46,101 nucleotides of DNA, from positions 1-46,101 of the forward strand of contig JAIRMA010000062.1 of assembly GCA_031259085.1 (NCBI GenBank). Direction: 5' to 3'. Of the stretch, positions 26,388 to 35,198 are shown in pieces. Origin of the DNA: Christensenellaceae bacterium (GTDB lineage Bacteria > Bacillota > Clostridia > Christensenellales > DTU072). Numbering within the stretch: position 1 is the stretch's first letter; every line of letters begins with the position of its first letter. The position numbers and the translations under genes were made by a program. The notes under the pieces are model-generated. The model was not told the origin of the DNA and did no database searches. It saw only the letters and a list, made by a program, of their open reading frames with translations.

Positions 26388-26453
26388 CTATGATGTAGTA
26401 TTATTGATACGGTTTATAAAGTTTTTTAATCTACTTAAAGGGTCTGTATCCAT
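26388..26453 (-). CDS. Putative 21-codon leader peptide upstream of corA
   Basis: The ORF starts with ATG at 26453, begins MDTDPLSRLKNF, and ends with TAG at 26390-26388. The purine-rich AGAGAGAG before the ATG is a weak ribosome-binding site placed very close to the start. It lies inside the corA transcript predicted from the promoter at 26477-26506, and its codons overlap two of the four segments that can form alternative helices with the terminator-like hairpin. A regulatory leader ORF before corA has a precedent in Salmonella (corL), without sequence similarity that I can claim. It could also be a chance ORF. Confidence 0.35.
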   Translation of the reverse strand: MDTDPLSRLKNFINRINNTTS

Positions 26454-26476
26454 CTCTCTCTTTAAAATTTTTGAAT

Positions 26477-26506
26477 TTTATAACTAGTGTTTTTCAACTA
26501 AATCAA
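26477..26506 (-). promoter_or_regulatory. Promoter of corA
   Basis: TTGATT (26501-26506), an 18-bp spacer and TATAAA (26477-26482) on the minus strand. The start is expected near 26470, so the corA leader is about 180 bases long. No M-box (Mg2+ riboswitch) consensus is visible in it. Confidence 0.5.
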
Positions 26507-26544
26507 AATTTACATATTAACGGGCTTTAAGGAGTTAATACACT

Positions 26545-27978
26545 TTAGGCATCGTACTTAAAATAAATTTCTGCTACTATCTCAAAACAGGTATCAAAGA
26601 TAAGTTGTTCTACTTTTCTCTCAAAAATACCACTTCTCCGAGCATCATCTAATATTAAGGTTAACTCCTCTAGATCATCCTTTGTGGTGATCGGATCGCT
26701 AACTGCGGCATCAACTGCTTGTACTAATACTACTAAATCAGTTGAAATATCCTCTTCGCCTTCTTCTAATTTGATTGCATCAAGGACACTTTCTTCCTCA
26801 TCTGAGTCAGTCTCTACGCTTTCAACAGTTGACAATATCGGCTCTTCTTTAACGGCGTCCTCAATGACTTCAGTCTCAGAATCGTCGCTAATTTCGTCAG
26901 CTAACGGCTCTTCTTCTTTTGAATCATCTTCCTCTATCGTGTCTTGAGACTCCTCTTCATTCTGTATGTCATCAACAACAGAATCAATAGGCTCTGTGAC
27001 GAGTTCCTCTATATACTCATTTAATTCTGCATCTACTTGTTCTGCTTCTTCAATATCATCCAGTTCATCTGTCTGCTCAACAACTTTAGTAGTCATTGCA
27101 CTTTCATCATATAACAGTACAGCATCAACTGAATCAACTATCTCGTCATCATTTTCTGGCTTTAATGGTACAAACTCCAAGATACTACTGCTAGTTTCAT
27201 CTACCACACCAGTCGAAACATCATCATCACTGACTTCAACTTTTCCACCTAGTAACTTTTCGATTGCAGCATCTATCTCTTCAATGTTCTCTGTTGAGAA
27301 TTCATCACGCTCTTCCCTATAAAGAATCAAGCAATTATCTAGTGCTAATAAAAAAGCCTCGATTGTATCACTTAATTTCTTCTGTTGTTTATTAGCGATT
27401 TTGTCTATTCTAAAAATAAAGAATAATGCTATAATCAAGAGAGGTACTACGACAAATAATGTTTCTAAAGCAATAAATACTATATTGTTTAAATTAAATT
27501 TCCACTCGTATATCTCTGCCTGTATCCCGACAGATAGAACAGCTAATATCACAGCTATTAAAGCCGATGCACCTATAAAAAAAGATTTGAATGATGTAGC
27601 AGTCGCTTTTTCAACAGGATCCTCTACTATATCCTTTTCTTTAATATAATCTGAGGGATACTTAGTTTGAATAGATAGAAAGCCACTCCAGCCACGTTTA
27701 ATGGACTCTGGAAGAGTAGTGAAATTCTTATTGAATTCGTTTATATTGTTCTCGTCAATTGGCACTTCATTGCGTATATTGTTTGTAACCTTCGCTATAC
27801 GTTTGGTCAATTTAGCACCATTGGAACCCTTTGAAACAAACACAGAAATAACTAAAGCTATCAGGATTGCAACGATACCCGCTAAACAGAGGTAAATTGC
27901 TGGGCCAAATGTTTGCCCAAGGTCAAGAAAATCGAGATCCGTTTTTAACAACTTAGTTAAATTCTTCAAGAACTCCAT
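26545..27978 (-). CDS. Membrane protein of unknown function with a long acidic cytoplasmic-type tail
   Basis: A 477-residue protein that I do not recognise. Membrane helices are visible at about residues 27-48, 133-153 and 166-189. Between the first two is a mixed-charge domain with WSGFLSIQTKYPSDY, and after the third is a basic, helical stretch (RIDKIANKQQKKLSDTIEAFL). Residues about 235-415 are an extremely acidic, probably disordered tail (for example EEESQDTIEEDDSKEEEP). The last 60 residues return to an ordered amphipathic helix pattern. An upstream in-frame ATG at 28020 is excluded because it overlaps the promoter at 28023-28051 at or before the expected transcription start; GGAG lies 6 bases before the ATG at 27978. 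It sits alone between addA and corA. Its layout suggests a scaffold or envelope-stress component, but that is only inference. Confidence 0.75.
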   Translation of the reverse strand: MEFLKNLTKLLKTDLDFLDLGQTFGPAIYLCLAGIVAILIALVISVFVSKGSNGAKLTKRIAKVTNNIRNEVPIDENNINEFNKNFTTLPESIKRGWSGFLSIQTKYPSDYIKEKDIVEDPVEKATATSFKSFFIGASALIAVILAVLSVGIQAEIYEWKFNLNNIVFIALETLFVVVPLLIIALFFIFRIDKIANKQQKKLSDTIEAFLLALDNCLILYREERDEFSTENIEEIDAAIEKLLGGKVEVSDDDVSTGVVDETSSSILEFVPLKPENDDEIVDSVDAVLLYDESAMTTKVVEQTDELDDIEEAEQVDAELNEYIEELVTEPIDSVVDDIQNEEESQDTIEEDDSKEEEPLADEISDDSETEVIEDAVKEEPILSTVESVETDSDEEESVLDAIKLEEGEEDISTDLVVLVQAVDAAVSDPITTKDDLEELTLILDDARRSGIFERKVEQLIFDTCFEIVAEIYFKYDA

Positions 27979-28022
27979 AATTCTCTCCATGGAAAATATT
28001 ACATGCTCGCATGCACTCATTC

Positions 28023-28051
28023 ATTATAACCTCTACTAAAGAAAAAAGCAA
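28023..28051 (-). promoter_or_regulatory. Promoter of the acidic-tailed membrane protein gene
   Basis: TTGCTT (28046-28051), a 17-bp spacer and a perfect TATAAT (28023-28028) on the minus strand. The start is expected near 28016, giving a leader of about 38 bases. This placement decides the start codon of the gene. Confidence 0.6.
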
Positions 28052-28352
28052 GAATCTTTATAAAATTTCTAATAAGAAATTTTGAATTTTTTATATAGTT
28101 TACTTTTTGTTTACTATCTCATGAAAATAAATGATAAAATTTTAAGGGATTACTTCATGAGTGCAATTTTAAACAATGATTTATCTGTAAAAAAACACTG
28201 GTCTATTATTATAAATACTGTTTGTATTAGTGACATTCTTTATAGACTTTTTACACAATTTAGAGTGCATTAAGTGTTAGTGATTAATGATCTTAATATA
28301 ATCTTGATGAAATATTAAAATTGTATTTTGATGAGACCTTTAAAGTGTTAAC
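28052..28352. other. Intergenic region downstream of addA
   Basis: About 300 AT-rich bases between the addA stop and the next promoter. A 63-codon plus-strand frame starting with TTG is open through part of it, but it has no ribosome-binding site or recognisable product. No strong terminator for addA is visible. Confidence 0.45.
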
Positions 28353-31300
28353 TTAGTTTGGGATAGGCACTAATTCCTTTTGAGGAATACTACTGATTGC
28401 ATCTAAGTCAAACTTTATAAGCCGACTTTTATTTTTCCCGATTGCTAAAATAAGTATTGCATCCAACTTGAGATTATATATTTTTTTAATAGCTAGTGCA
28501 TAAATCCTCATTTGTGTCGCATATCTATGCCTGATAATTTCATCAGTTTGACTCGTTACTTTATAATCAATTAGCACATTTCTTTTACCCATTATGAACA
28601 AATCAAACGTCCCCTGAACCAGAATTCTATCTTTGCACTCGCCGCCTAATATATCACAGGCTGGAACAAACAAAATAAACGGATTCTCACGATAAGTGTT
28701 GCCGTCTATTGCTTCTTTGAATATAGGATTTGATAATGCAGATTCTAAAACTTTAGCATCCAATAAATCTGGCCTTATTAGCTTGTTAGTCTTTTCAAAT
28801 TCTTTAATAGCTTGACTAATATCAGCACAAGTCGTCAAACTAAAATCGCAAATCTCTAAATATCTATGATAAGCTATCCCAACCTCAGCAGTTTGAGGAT
28901 CAAAGCTTGCAGTATATTGTGAATCGTCATCTGAATCATCCTGTGTGTTTAGTGCACTAACTGAATATTTATTAGCTATATGAATTGAGCTGTTGAATTT
29001 ATATTCGTTAACAATTTTTATACTCTCTACTATTTCAACATTTTCTTTTGGTTTACTAGCGTCGTCATCTGCATTAATTTCCGATTTAGGTAAAGATAAA
29101 TCGGCATCTCTATATAATGTTATTATTTCTTTATTCTTGAGTTCTGCAAAGCAAATCAGCTCAGCAAAACTAGAGCAATCATCAACATAATTTTTTACTG
29201 TCTCTGGTTGCATACCTGTGACTAATAATCTAGACTCAGCACGGGTTATTCCTACATACAATAACCTTGAGAGCTCCTCTTTAGCAGCAATTTCTTTTTT
29301 TAATTTGATAGCCCTGAATGATAATGTTTCACCTTTCCGCCTAGTATCTGAGTTTCTCCATTTAAATGCCATTCCTAATTTGTCATCGAAAATAATATCT
29401 TTTTTTGCAAGCGAAGTCCTGTCGGTTTTTTGGTTACAAGCTGCTAAGAATACAAACGGAAATTCAAGGCCCTTACTTTTATGTACACTATAAAATGTCA
29501 CACAGTCCTCCCCCATAGCATTAGTAGGAATTTCAAAATTACTCTGGCCATCACCGTTAGGATCGTAGATTGCCAAAAAATCTTTAATATCACGGCCTCT
29601 CCCTGTAAGTTTTACAGAATATACAAATGAGTTAACGGCACCAATTCGGTCCTTTCCGCCTTTTGAAATTAAATAGCCGTCAAATCCTGTTTCTGCCATA
29701 ATAATGTCTAAGAGTTTTGATACACTAGTGACTTGTGCAATTTTTCTAAAGCGCTCAAGTTGTGTAAAAAACCGATCTCGTTTCTCCATTAAATCGAAAG
29801 CGCCCATATAGTTTTTCACAGTATACCAAAAGAATTTCGCATTTGAGTCACTTTGAACTGATACTGATTGTGCATTTCTAAATTGTGCCAGCTCTTTTTG
29901 AGTGAATCCTCCTAAGTATGAGGACATTACTGCATAAAGAGGGACATCGTTCATATAATTGTCTATCACATTGAGATATGATATTAAGAGCTGCACATCT
30001 TTAATACCTGTGTTTTTCCCAGTCAAACCGCCAGCATTAAAAGGTATCTGGTATTTTTCGAGTGTCAATGTGATTTGCTCAACTTCAATGCCTTTTTTCC
30101 TAACTAGGATTGTAATATCGCTATATTTCAGTTTTCTAAATGCCTTGATTTTCCTATCATAAATTTCCATTATCCCTACTGCCTTTAATATCTCTTTAGC
30201 AATATATTCACCTTCTGGATATTTTAATTCATCCAAAGTAGGATAATCATCCTTTACGCTATATATTGAAGGATACGAACGGGGTATTTCGTCGTCTTTT
30301 ATAAAAAATTTAATGTTAACGGCTGGAAAATTCTTGTCTGGAGTGGGCGCTTCTGGATTTGGTTTAAGCCTAGCTTCATATTTATAATCAATCCCTCCAA
30401 AATCATATGTCATAATTTCATCGAATATTAAATTTGCAAAATCCAAAATTGGTTTTACTGATCTAAAATTTCCGTTTAATAAGAGGTTTTGTCCCTCATC
30501 TGGATTTTCTGCAAACAACTTTTTCTTGTCTAAAAATATCTCAGGTTCTGCTAGTCTAAACCCATATATCGATTGTTTAACATCACCTACCATGAAAAGA
30601 TTATATTCCGTTATCTGTCTTATGATGGCTTCTTGCAAATAATTAGTGTCTTGATATTCATCTAAATATACTGCATCAATGTCAGATGCAAATGCTTTAG
30701 CCCGCGCCTCATCTGATAATATTTTAAGCGCAAATCTTTCTGTGTCATTGAAATCTAAATACCCCTTTTCTTTTTTCTTCTCAGCATATAATTCAGATGT
30801 CTCTAGGGCTATTTCTATTATCAGTGAGTGCTCTAACGAGGCTTCTGTTTCTCTTTTCAAAAACTCCTCATAATTATCTTCGGTCTCAGCATAAGTAAAC
30901 ATTTTCTTAATGTCTTCTAAAAGCTCTTTGACCCTTAAGCCCCAATCCCTAATTGTCCCGTAATAATCTTGATGCTCTTGGTCTAGTTTTAATAATTTGC
31001 TTGCAACACATGCCTTAATGTTAGTTGGCTTTTCTAAAGCTATCTTTGTTATATCTTTGACGCATGTAGTGACCCCAATTGTTCCTAATAATCTGTCACA
31101 CTCTGTAGCGCAATTGTTTTGTTCATCAAACACTTTGCTGATTTCCATAGTTAACGAATCTTGTATCTGTTTTAGATCTGATCGTAAATGCCCGGCTCTC
31201 TTCCTAAAATATGTAAGCGCAAAATTTGCTGTAGGGGATTTTGAAGGATCTTCTGTCGCTATTTTTTTCACTCTCTCTATGAACTCACATTGGTCAGGGC

Positions 31301-31841
31301 GTACTGCTAAGAAATTATATACGTCTCTCATGACAGATTTGAATAGATCATTACTACGCTTATCAGATAAACTATCTAATAACGAAAAAAATCTCTCGTC
31401 CTCTGATTCTAGCCTTTTTGTTACAATTTCATCACACGCTTCATTAAATAGAGTATAAGCCTCCTTTTCTTCAACTACAGTAAAATTAGGATCACCACCT
31501 AAATCCTCAAAATGCCGTCTGTAAATTTCCGCGCAAAACCCATCAATTGTGCCTATTAATGCAAATGGTATTTCCCTCACTTGCGCGCTTAAGTGCTCAG
31601 TATTCTTCGAGCCATTTCTAATGGCTGAATAAATAACATCAGTTAGTTTTTCTTTCATCTCACTAGCAGCAGCTCTTGTAAATGTTATGATTACTAGTCT
31701 CTTAATTGATCCGCCATTTTCTAAATACCTAAATATCCTCTCAACCATTACCGCAGTCTTTCCGCACCCTGCGGAGGCACTCACTAAAAGATTTGAATCA
31801 ACCTCGCGAAATACTTTTTGTTGTTCATTAGTCCATTCCAT
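28353..31841 (-). CDS. addA: ATP-dependent helicase/nuclease subunit A (AddA)
   Basis: The helicase and nuclease subunit of the AddAB complex, which resects double-strand breaks for RecA loading and is the Firmicute counterpart of RecBCD. All UvrD-like superfamily 1 motifs are in order: WTNEQQ at the N-terminus, Walker A ASAGCGKT (residues 22-29), DEYQDTN near 392, GDVKQSIYGFR near 417, NFRS, FYSVHKSKGLEF near 780, and YVGITRAESR near 860. The C-terminal PD-(D/E)XK nuclease domain keeps AYHRYLE and LIDYK (near 1091-1093), so it should cut DNA. At 1162 residues it is close to the usual length. It starts 12 bases after the addB stop codon with a weak AGTGGTG ribosome-binding site, so it is probably coupled to addB. 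Confidence 0.97.
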   Translation of the reverse strand: MEWTNEQQKVFREVDSNLLVSASAGCGKTAVMVERIFRYLENGGSIKRLVIITFTRAAASEMKEKLTDVIYSAIRNGSKNTEHLSAQVREIPFALIGTIDGFCAEIYRRHFEDLGGDPNFTVVEEKEAYTLFNEACDEIVTKRLESEDERFFSLLDSLSDKRSNDLFKSVMRDVYNFLAVRPDQCEFIERVKKIATEDPSKSPTANFALTYFRKRAGHLRSDLKQIQDSLTMEISKVFDEQNNCATECDRLLGTIGVTTCVKDITKIALEKPTNIKACVASKLLKLDQEHQDYYGTIRDWGLRVKELLEDIKKMFTYAETEDNYEEFLKRETEASLEHSLIIEIALETSELYAEKKKEKGYLDFNDTERFALKILSDEARAKAFASDIDAVYLDEYQDTNYLQEAIIRQITEYNLFMVGDVKQSIYGFRLAEPEIFLDKKKLFAENPDEGQNLLLNGNFRSVKPILDFANLIFDEIMTYDFGGIDYKYEARLKPNPEAPTPDKNFPAVNIKFFIKDDEIPRSYPSIYSVKDDYPTLDELKYPEGEYIAKEILKAVGIMEIYDRKIKAFRKLKYSDITILVRKKGIEVEQITLTLEKYQIPFNAGGLTGKNTGIKDVQLLISYLNVIDNYMNDVPLYAVMSSYLGGFTQKELAQFRNAQSVSVQSDSNAKFFWYTVKNYMGAFDLMEKRDRFFTQLERFRKIAQVTSVSKLLDIIMAETGFDGYLISKGGKDRIGAVNSFVYSVKLTGRGRDIKDFLAIYDPNGDGQSNFEIPTNAMGEDCVTFYSVHKSKGLEFPFVFLAACNQKTDRTSLAKKDIIFDDKLGMAFKWRNSDTRRKGETLSFRAIKLKKEIAAKEELSRLLYVGITRAESRLLVTGMQPETVKNYVDDCSSFAELICFAELKNKEIITLYRDADLSLPKSEINADDDASKPKENVEIVESIKIVNEYKFNSSIHIANKYSVSALNTQDDSDDDSQYTASFDPQTAEVGIAYHRYLEICDFSLTTCADISQAIKEFEKTNKLIRPDLLDAKVLESALSNPIFKEAIDGNTYRENPFILFVPACDILGGECKDRILVQGTFDLFIMGKRNVLIDYKVTSQTDEIIRHRYATQMRIYALAIKKIYNLKLDAILILAIGKNKSRLIKFDLDAISSIPQKELVPIPN

Positions 31842-31853
31842 TTTTACACCACT

Positions 31854-34800
31854 TTAATTTAGTTGTTCTTGACTATTTTCAAACATTTGTGCGGGTACCT
31901 TAGGAGTTTGTCTAGCTCCATCTTCGCCTTCAGATCCACACACTCTCATAAAAGTACATTTGTCACAAGGCCCTCCCATCATATTATCCTTTAATGGGCT
32001 TTTAGCATTATATCCATTTACAATTTCATTTAAAGCAATAGATGCCACATCTTTAGTGTAGTTAATCCAATGCTTAAACACATCCTCACTTAGTACATAT
32101 TTTTTGCTAGTAGGTTCTAATGATTTTGTGGTTTTACTAAATTTTAAAGTAACTGGCCAGTTCGGACTCGAGAGACGACCGCTATCCCCTGCCGAGTATG
32201 CTGATTCATCAAAATCATTATACATATTATCATAATTAACTACATGTCCCATTACATTGTAATCAGCATCCTTATCTGTCTGATAAGAATCTCTGACAGG
32301 AATATAGAAAGCGGCAACTGGCAAATAACCTTTAGCCTCAATTGCATTTAAATACGTAAACAGCTGTATTTTTAACCCTGAGTACACATCTTTCAAATCA
32401 GCAATCACACTACCTGTTTTATAATCAATCACTACAGCCTTGTCATTATATGTATCTATCCTATCAATCTTACCCCGCATATAAAAAACGTTTGAATCTT
32501 TTGCGGTTATAACAATGTAAGGAAAATCTTGGTTTTCTCCAAACCCTGCTTCTATATATAAAGGAGTGTATTTTGATCTCAATATATTGCTAGTCATTCC
32601 ATCTATTGCCTTTAGGCATTCTTTTTTAATTCTAGATATTATGTTTTTCTTAGTAACATCAGCATTACTATCTTTTTTTAATAATCGCTCAATGGCCTCA
32701 TCTGTCGATTCATGCGCTACTTTCTTTAAAAAATCAAGACCTTCTAGTGAGCCATCTCTTAATCTACCCATTGTGGCTTTGAAATAGTTTTCTAATGCCC
32801 GGTGTACAATGTTTCCAACATCAGTTATCTCAATTCTCGCTGTTTCACGCTCCCTTAATTTGACGCCATACCTCAAATAATGTAGATGCGGACATCTAAA
32901 ATAACTCTCAAGCTGTGATACACTAACAGTTTGTATCTCTTTTGTAATTGCCTTGCCAAAAAAGAATTCTGGATCTGGGACGTACTGTTCATTATCAACA
33001 GTCATGATTAGTTTGACTTTCTGCTTAAATTCTTCATTCAGTGATGCGAGAAGTACGTTTTTATTGTGTTGAGCCAATGCATCAAGTCTATTCTCTCTAC
33101 CTAATGATGCTAAAAACTGAAAATATGTGTTTTCCATACTAACAGCACAATCCTCTAATTCAGCCCGTGTTTTAGCCTGCTCAGGCATAAATCTATCTTC
33201 TAAACTTGTGGGCTTAACTCCCGTAATCCTACAAATTTCTTTAAAGGCATTTGATGGGCGTAGTAGCGTACCATTTGGGAGTGTAGTAGCGTATCCGATA
33301 TAAAATCGCTCTTTGACTCTTGCTATTATATCTAATAATAAAAACTCTTCTTCCTTCATTAACTGTACAGGATTTGGATATATTGTTATGTCGTTTTCCG
33401 CTAATATGTCAGTATCAGTAGCAGTTATCATGCTGAAATAACCTTTTTCGGATGGCAATAAACTAGCAGCAGCGCCTGTGACAAAAACAGCTTTTAACCC
33501 ATTAAACCTACTTTCTAGTATGTTTCCAACAAACACACTATCAAGCGATTGTGGGATCAATGAGAGTTGCACAGCGGCGACCATCGCTTTAAAAGTGTCG
33601 ATGTGGGATGTAAACGATGCAGAAAAATCAGTGAGTAGTTCTTCTATCTCAGTCAATATTTCGCTTAATTTTGCATGAGCTCTAAGGTTAACTAAAGTTA
33701 ATTTGATGTCACCTTCTATCTCAGATATTGCTTTTTCATACAATTCTGTAAAGTCATCTTTTAACATAAATCCTTTACAAATCTGAACAAATTCTTTAGC
33801 AGTAGCCTTTGTAGACTCAAGATTTTTCCCAATAACACTTATTAGCTTAGATCTAACCTGCTCTATAGGTTTTATTGAATCATCTCCTAAAAACGGCTTT
33901 TCAAAGGCATTGAAATTAATATTGTATTTTATTACATGGTTTTCAAATTGACAACACAAATCATGATCAATTCCAAAAATAGGGGATTTGACTAATTTTA
34001 AAACCTTATCAACTCTTAAATTAAAAGCTTTAACTTCCAATGCAGATACTAAATAGTTATATAATATGGTCTCCTGTAAAGGGTATTTTAAATCAGCAAA
34101 ATATGGGATCTTGTATCTGTTTAAAATACTAGTTAAAATCTCAATAAATGTGGGGTCGCAGTTTATTACTGCTATGTCTTTATATCTATACTCATGATGT
34201 CTTACTAAATACGCGATTTCACACGCTATCCGGTTAGCCTCATCAAAAACAGTATTTTCCTTATATACAATTACACTGCCAGAATCCTTATTGCTAAGAT
34301 TTCTAGTCACTACGCCACCTTTATAGGCAAATAATTCTTTGTTTATTGTGCAAAAAGGTTCTTTTATTTCAATATTTTTAATCTTTATATCAGCCACAAA
34401 ATTAAGCATTTGACCCATGCCTTCAATTTCACTAGCTAAATCGTTAGGATATAGCTCTTTATTATCTCCATCGGTTTTAATCGTTAAGGCTACTGCTAAA
34501 CTTTTACTATATTTAATTAATTCTGAAATAATTTTCTTTTCTTTTGAGGTGAAATGCACAAACCCTGCAACATAAAAACGCGTTAGCTTCAAATCTTCAC
34601 TAGTGCTAATTAGATTTCTGTATCGTTCAAGTTTTGTTACAGCATCATCCATTCCCTCTAGAGATTCTAGATAACCTGAGTATAATAATGCTATATCATG
34701 GAGTTTTAGTGCTATTGTGTTTGAGACCTGTTCTGTTACACTCAAAAGTTTTTCAGGTTCATATCCTGAATTTCTGATCGCGTTAATAACCGCAAACATC

Positions 34801-35174
34801 TCTTTTGCAAAATTAGTAGTATCAGCGGCGCGCCCATAGCGCTTCAATTTAGATTTTAATTTATCAATGACTTTTTTAAGAACTAATACGGATCCCTCTC
34901 GGGTTAGACAGCGTTTAGCCGCCTTTTTTCTCAAATAAACTGTTGCAAGACGCGCAAATGAACATATCGTTATATCATCTGCTCCTTCTAAATTAAGTGT
35001 CTCAAATATGTCACGCTCAGTAGACATCGTAAACCGATTTGGTACTATAAATACGTGATTAGTCAGGATCCTTTCTTTATGGTCTTCATATCGTTTTAAC
35101 TCCATCTCTTTTATGATTAATTTCATAGCTGAATCAGATGTGTTTGAACATAATATTTTGAACTTTGTTTTCAT
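31854..35174 (-). CDS. addB: ATP-dependent helicase/nuclease subunit B (AddB), Walker A degenerate
   Basis: The AddB subunit, partner of AddA in double-strand break resection. Seen here: an inactive-helicase-like body, the C-terminal nuclease domain with HRALENYF and VIDYKTG (near 911), and the four cysteines expected to hold an iron-sulfur cluster: one in FRCPH (near 759) and three in CDKCTFMRVC (1070, 1073, 1079). The N-terminal segment, where B. subtilis AddB has a P-loop, reads KFKILCSNTSDSAMKLI and has no GxxGxGK[ST], so this subunit should not bind ATP there, as in RexB proteins. GGAAAG precedes the ATG. It lies 24 bases after the GH2-like gene and 12 bases before addA, consistent with one operon. 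Confidence 0.93.
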   Translation of the reverse strand: MKTKFKILCSNTSDSAMKLIIKEMELKRYEDHKERILTNHVFIVPNRFTMSTERDIFETLNLEGADDITICSFARLATVYLRKKAAKRCLTREGSVLVLKKVIDKLKSKLKRYGRAADTTNFAKEMFAVINAIRNSGYEPEKLLSVTEQVSNTIALKLHDIALLYSGYLESLEGMDDAVTKLERYRNLISTSEDLKLTRFYVAGFVHFTSKEKKIISELIKYSKSLAVALTIKTDGDNKELYPNDLASEIEGMGQMLNFVADIKIKNIEIKEPFCTINKELFAYKGGVVTRNLSNKDSGSVIVYKENTVFDEANRIACEIAYLVRHHEYRYKDIAVINCDPTFIEILTSILNRYKIPYFADLKYPLQETILYNYLVSALEVKAFNLRVDKVLKLVKSPIFGIDHDLCCQFENHVIKYNINFNAFEKPFLGDDSIKPIEQVRSKLISVIGKNLESTKATAKEFVQICKGFMLKDDFTELYEKAISEIEGDIKLTLVNLRAHAKLSEILTEIEELLTDFSASFTSHIDTFKAMVAAVQLSLIPQSLDSVFVGNILESRFNGLKAVFVTGAAASLLPSEKGYFSMITATDTDILAENDITIYPNPVQLMKEEEFLLLDIIARVKERFYIGYATTLPNGTLLRPSNAFKEICRITGVKPTSLEDRFMPEQAKTRAELEDCAVSMENTYFQFLASLGRENRLDALAQHNKNVLLASLNEEFKQKVKLIMTVDNEQYVPDPEFFFGKAITKEIQTVSVSQLESYFRCPHLHYLRYGVKLRERETARIEITDVGNIVHRALENYFKATMGRLRDGSLEGLDFLKKVAHESTDEAIERLLKKDSNADVTKKNIISRIKKECLKAIDGMTSNILRSKYTPLYIEAGFGENQDFPYIVITAKDSNVFYMRGKIDRIDTYNDKAVVIDYKTGSVIADLKDVYSGLKIQLFTYLNAIEAKGYLPVAAFYIPVRDSYQTDKDADYNVMGHVVNYDNMYNDFDESAYSAGDSGRLSSPNWPVTLKFSKTTKSLEPTSKKYVLSEDVFKHWINYTKDVASIALNEIVNGYNAKSPLKDNMMGGPCDKCTFMRVCGSEGEDGARQTPKVPAQMFENSQEQLN

Positions 35175-35198
35175 CTAAATCTTTCCAGTGAAGGTTAT

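Noticed and set aside
26288-26470. M-box Mg2+ riboswitch upstream of corA
   Set aside because: The position and length are suitable, but none of the conserved M-box core sequence can be found; the leader is better described as an attenuator-like element.
26684-27322. Serine-rich plus-strand ORFs opposite the acidic tail of the membrane protein
   Set aside because: GAA/GAT codons read backwards give Ser/Phe/Ile runs; no start signals or domain features.
28082-28273. 63-codon plus-strand ORF between addA and the acidic-tailed membrane protein gene
   Set aside because: It starts with TTG, has no ribosome-binding site before it or its internal ATG, has AT-rich composition expected of intergenic DNA, and no recognisable product.
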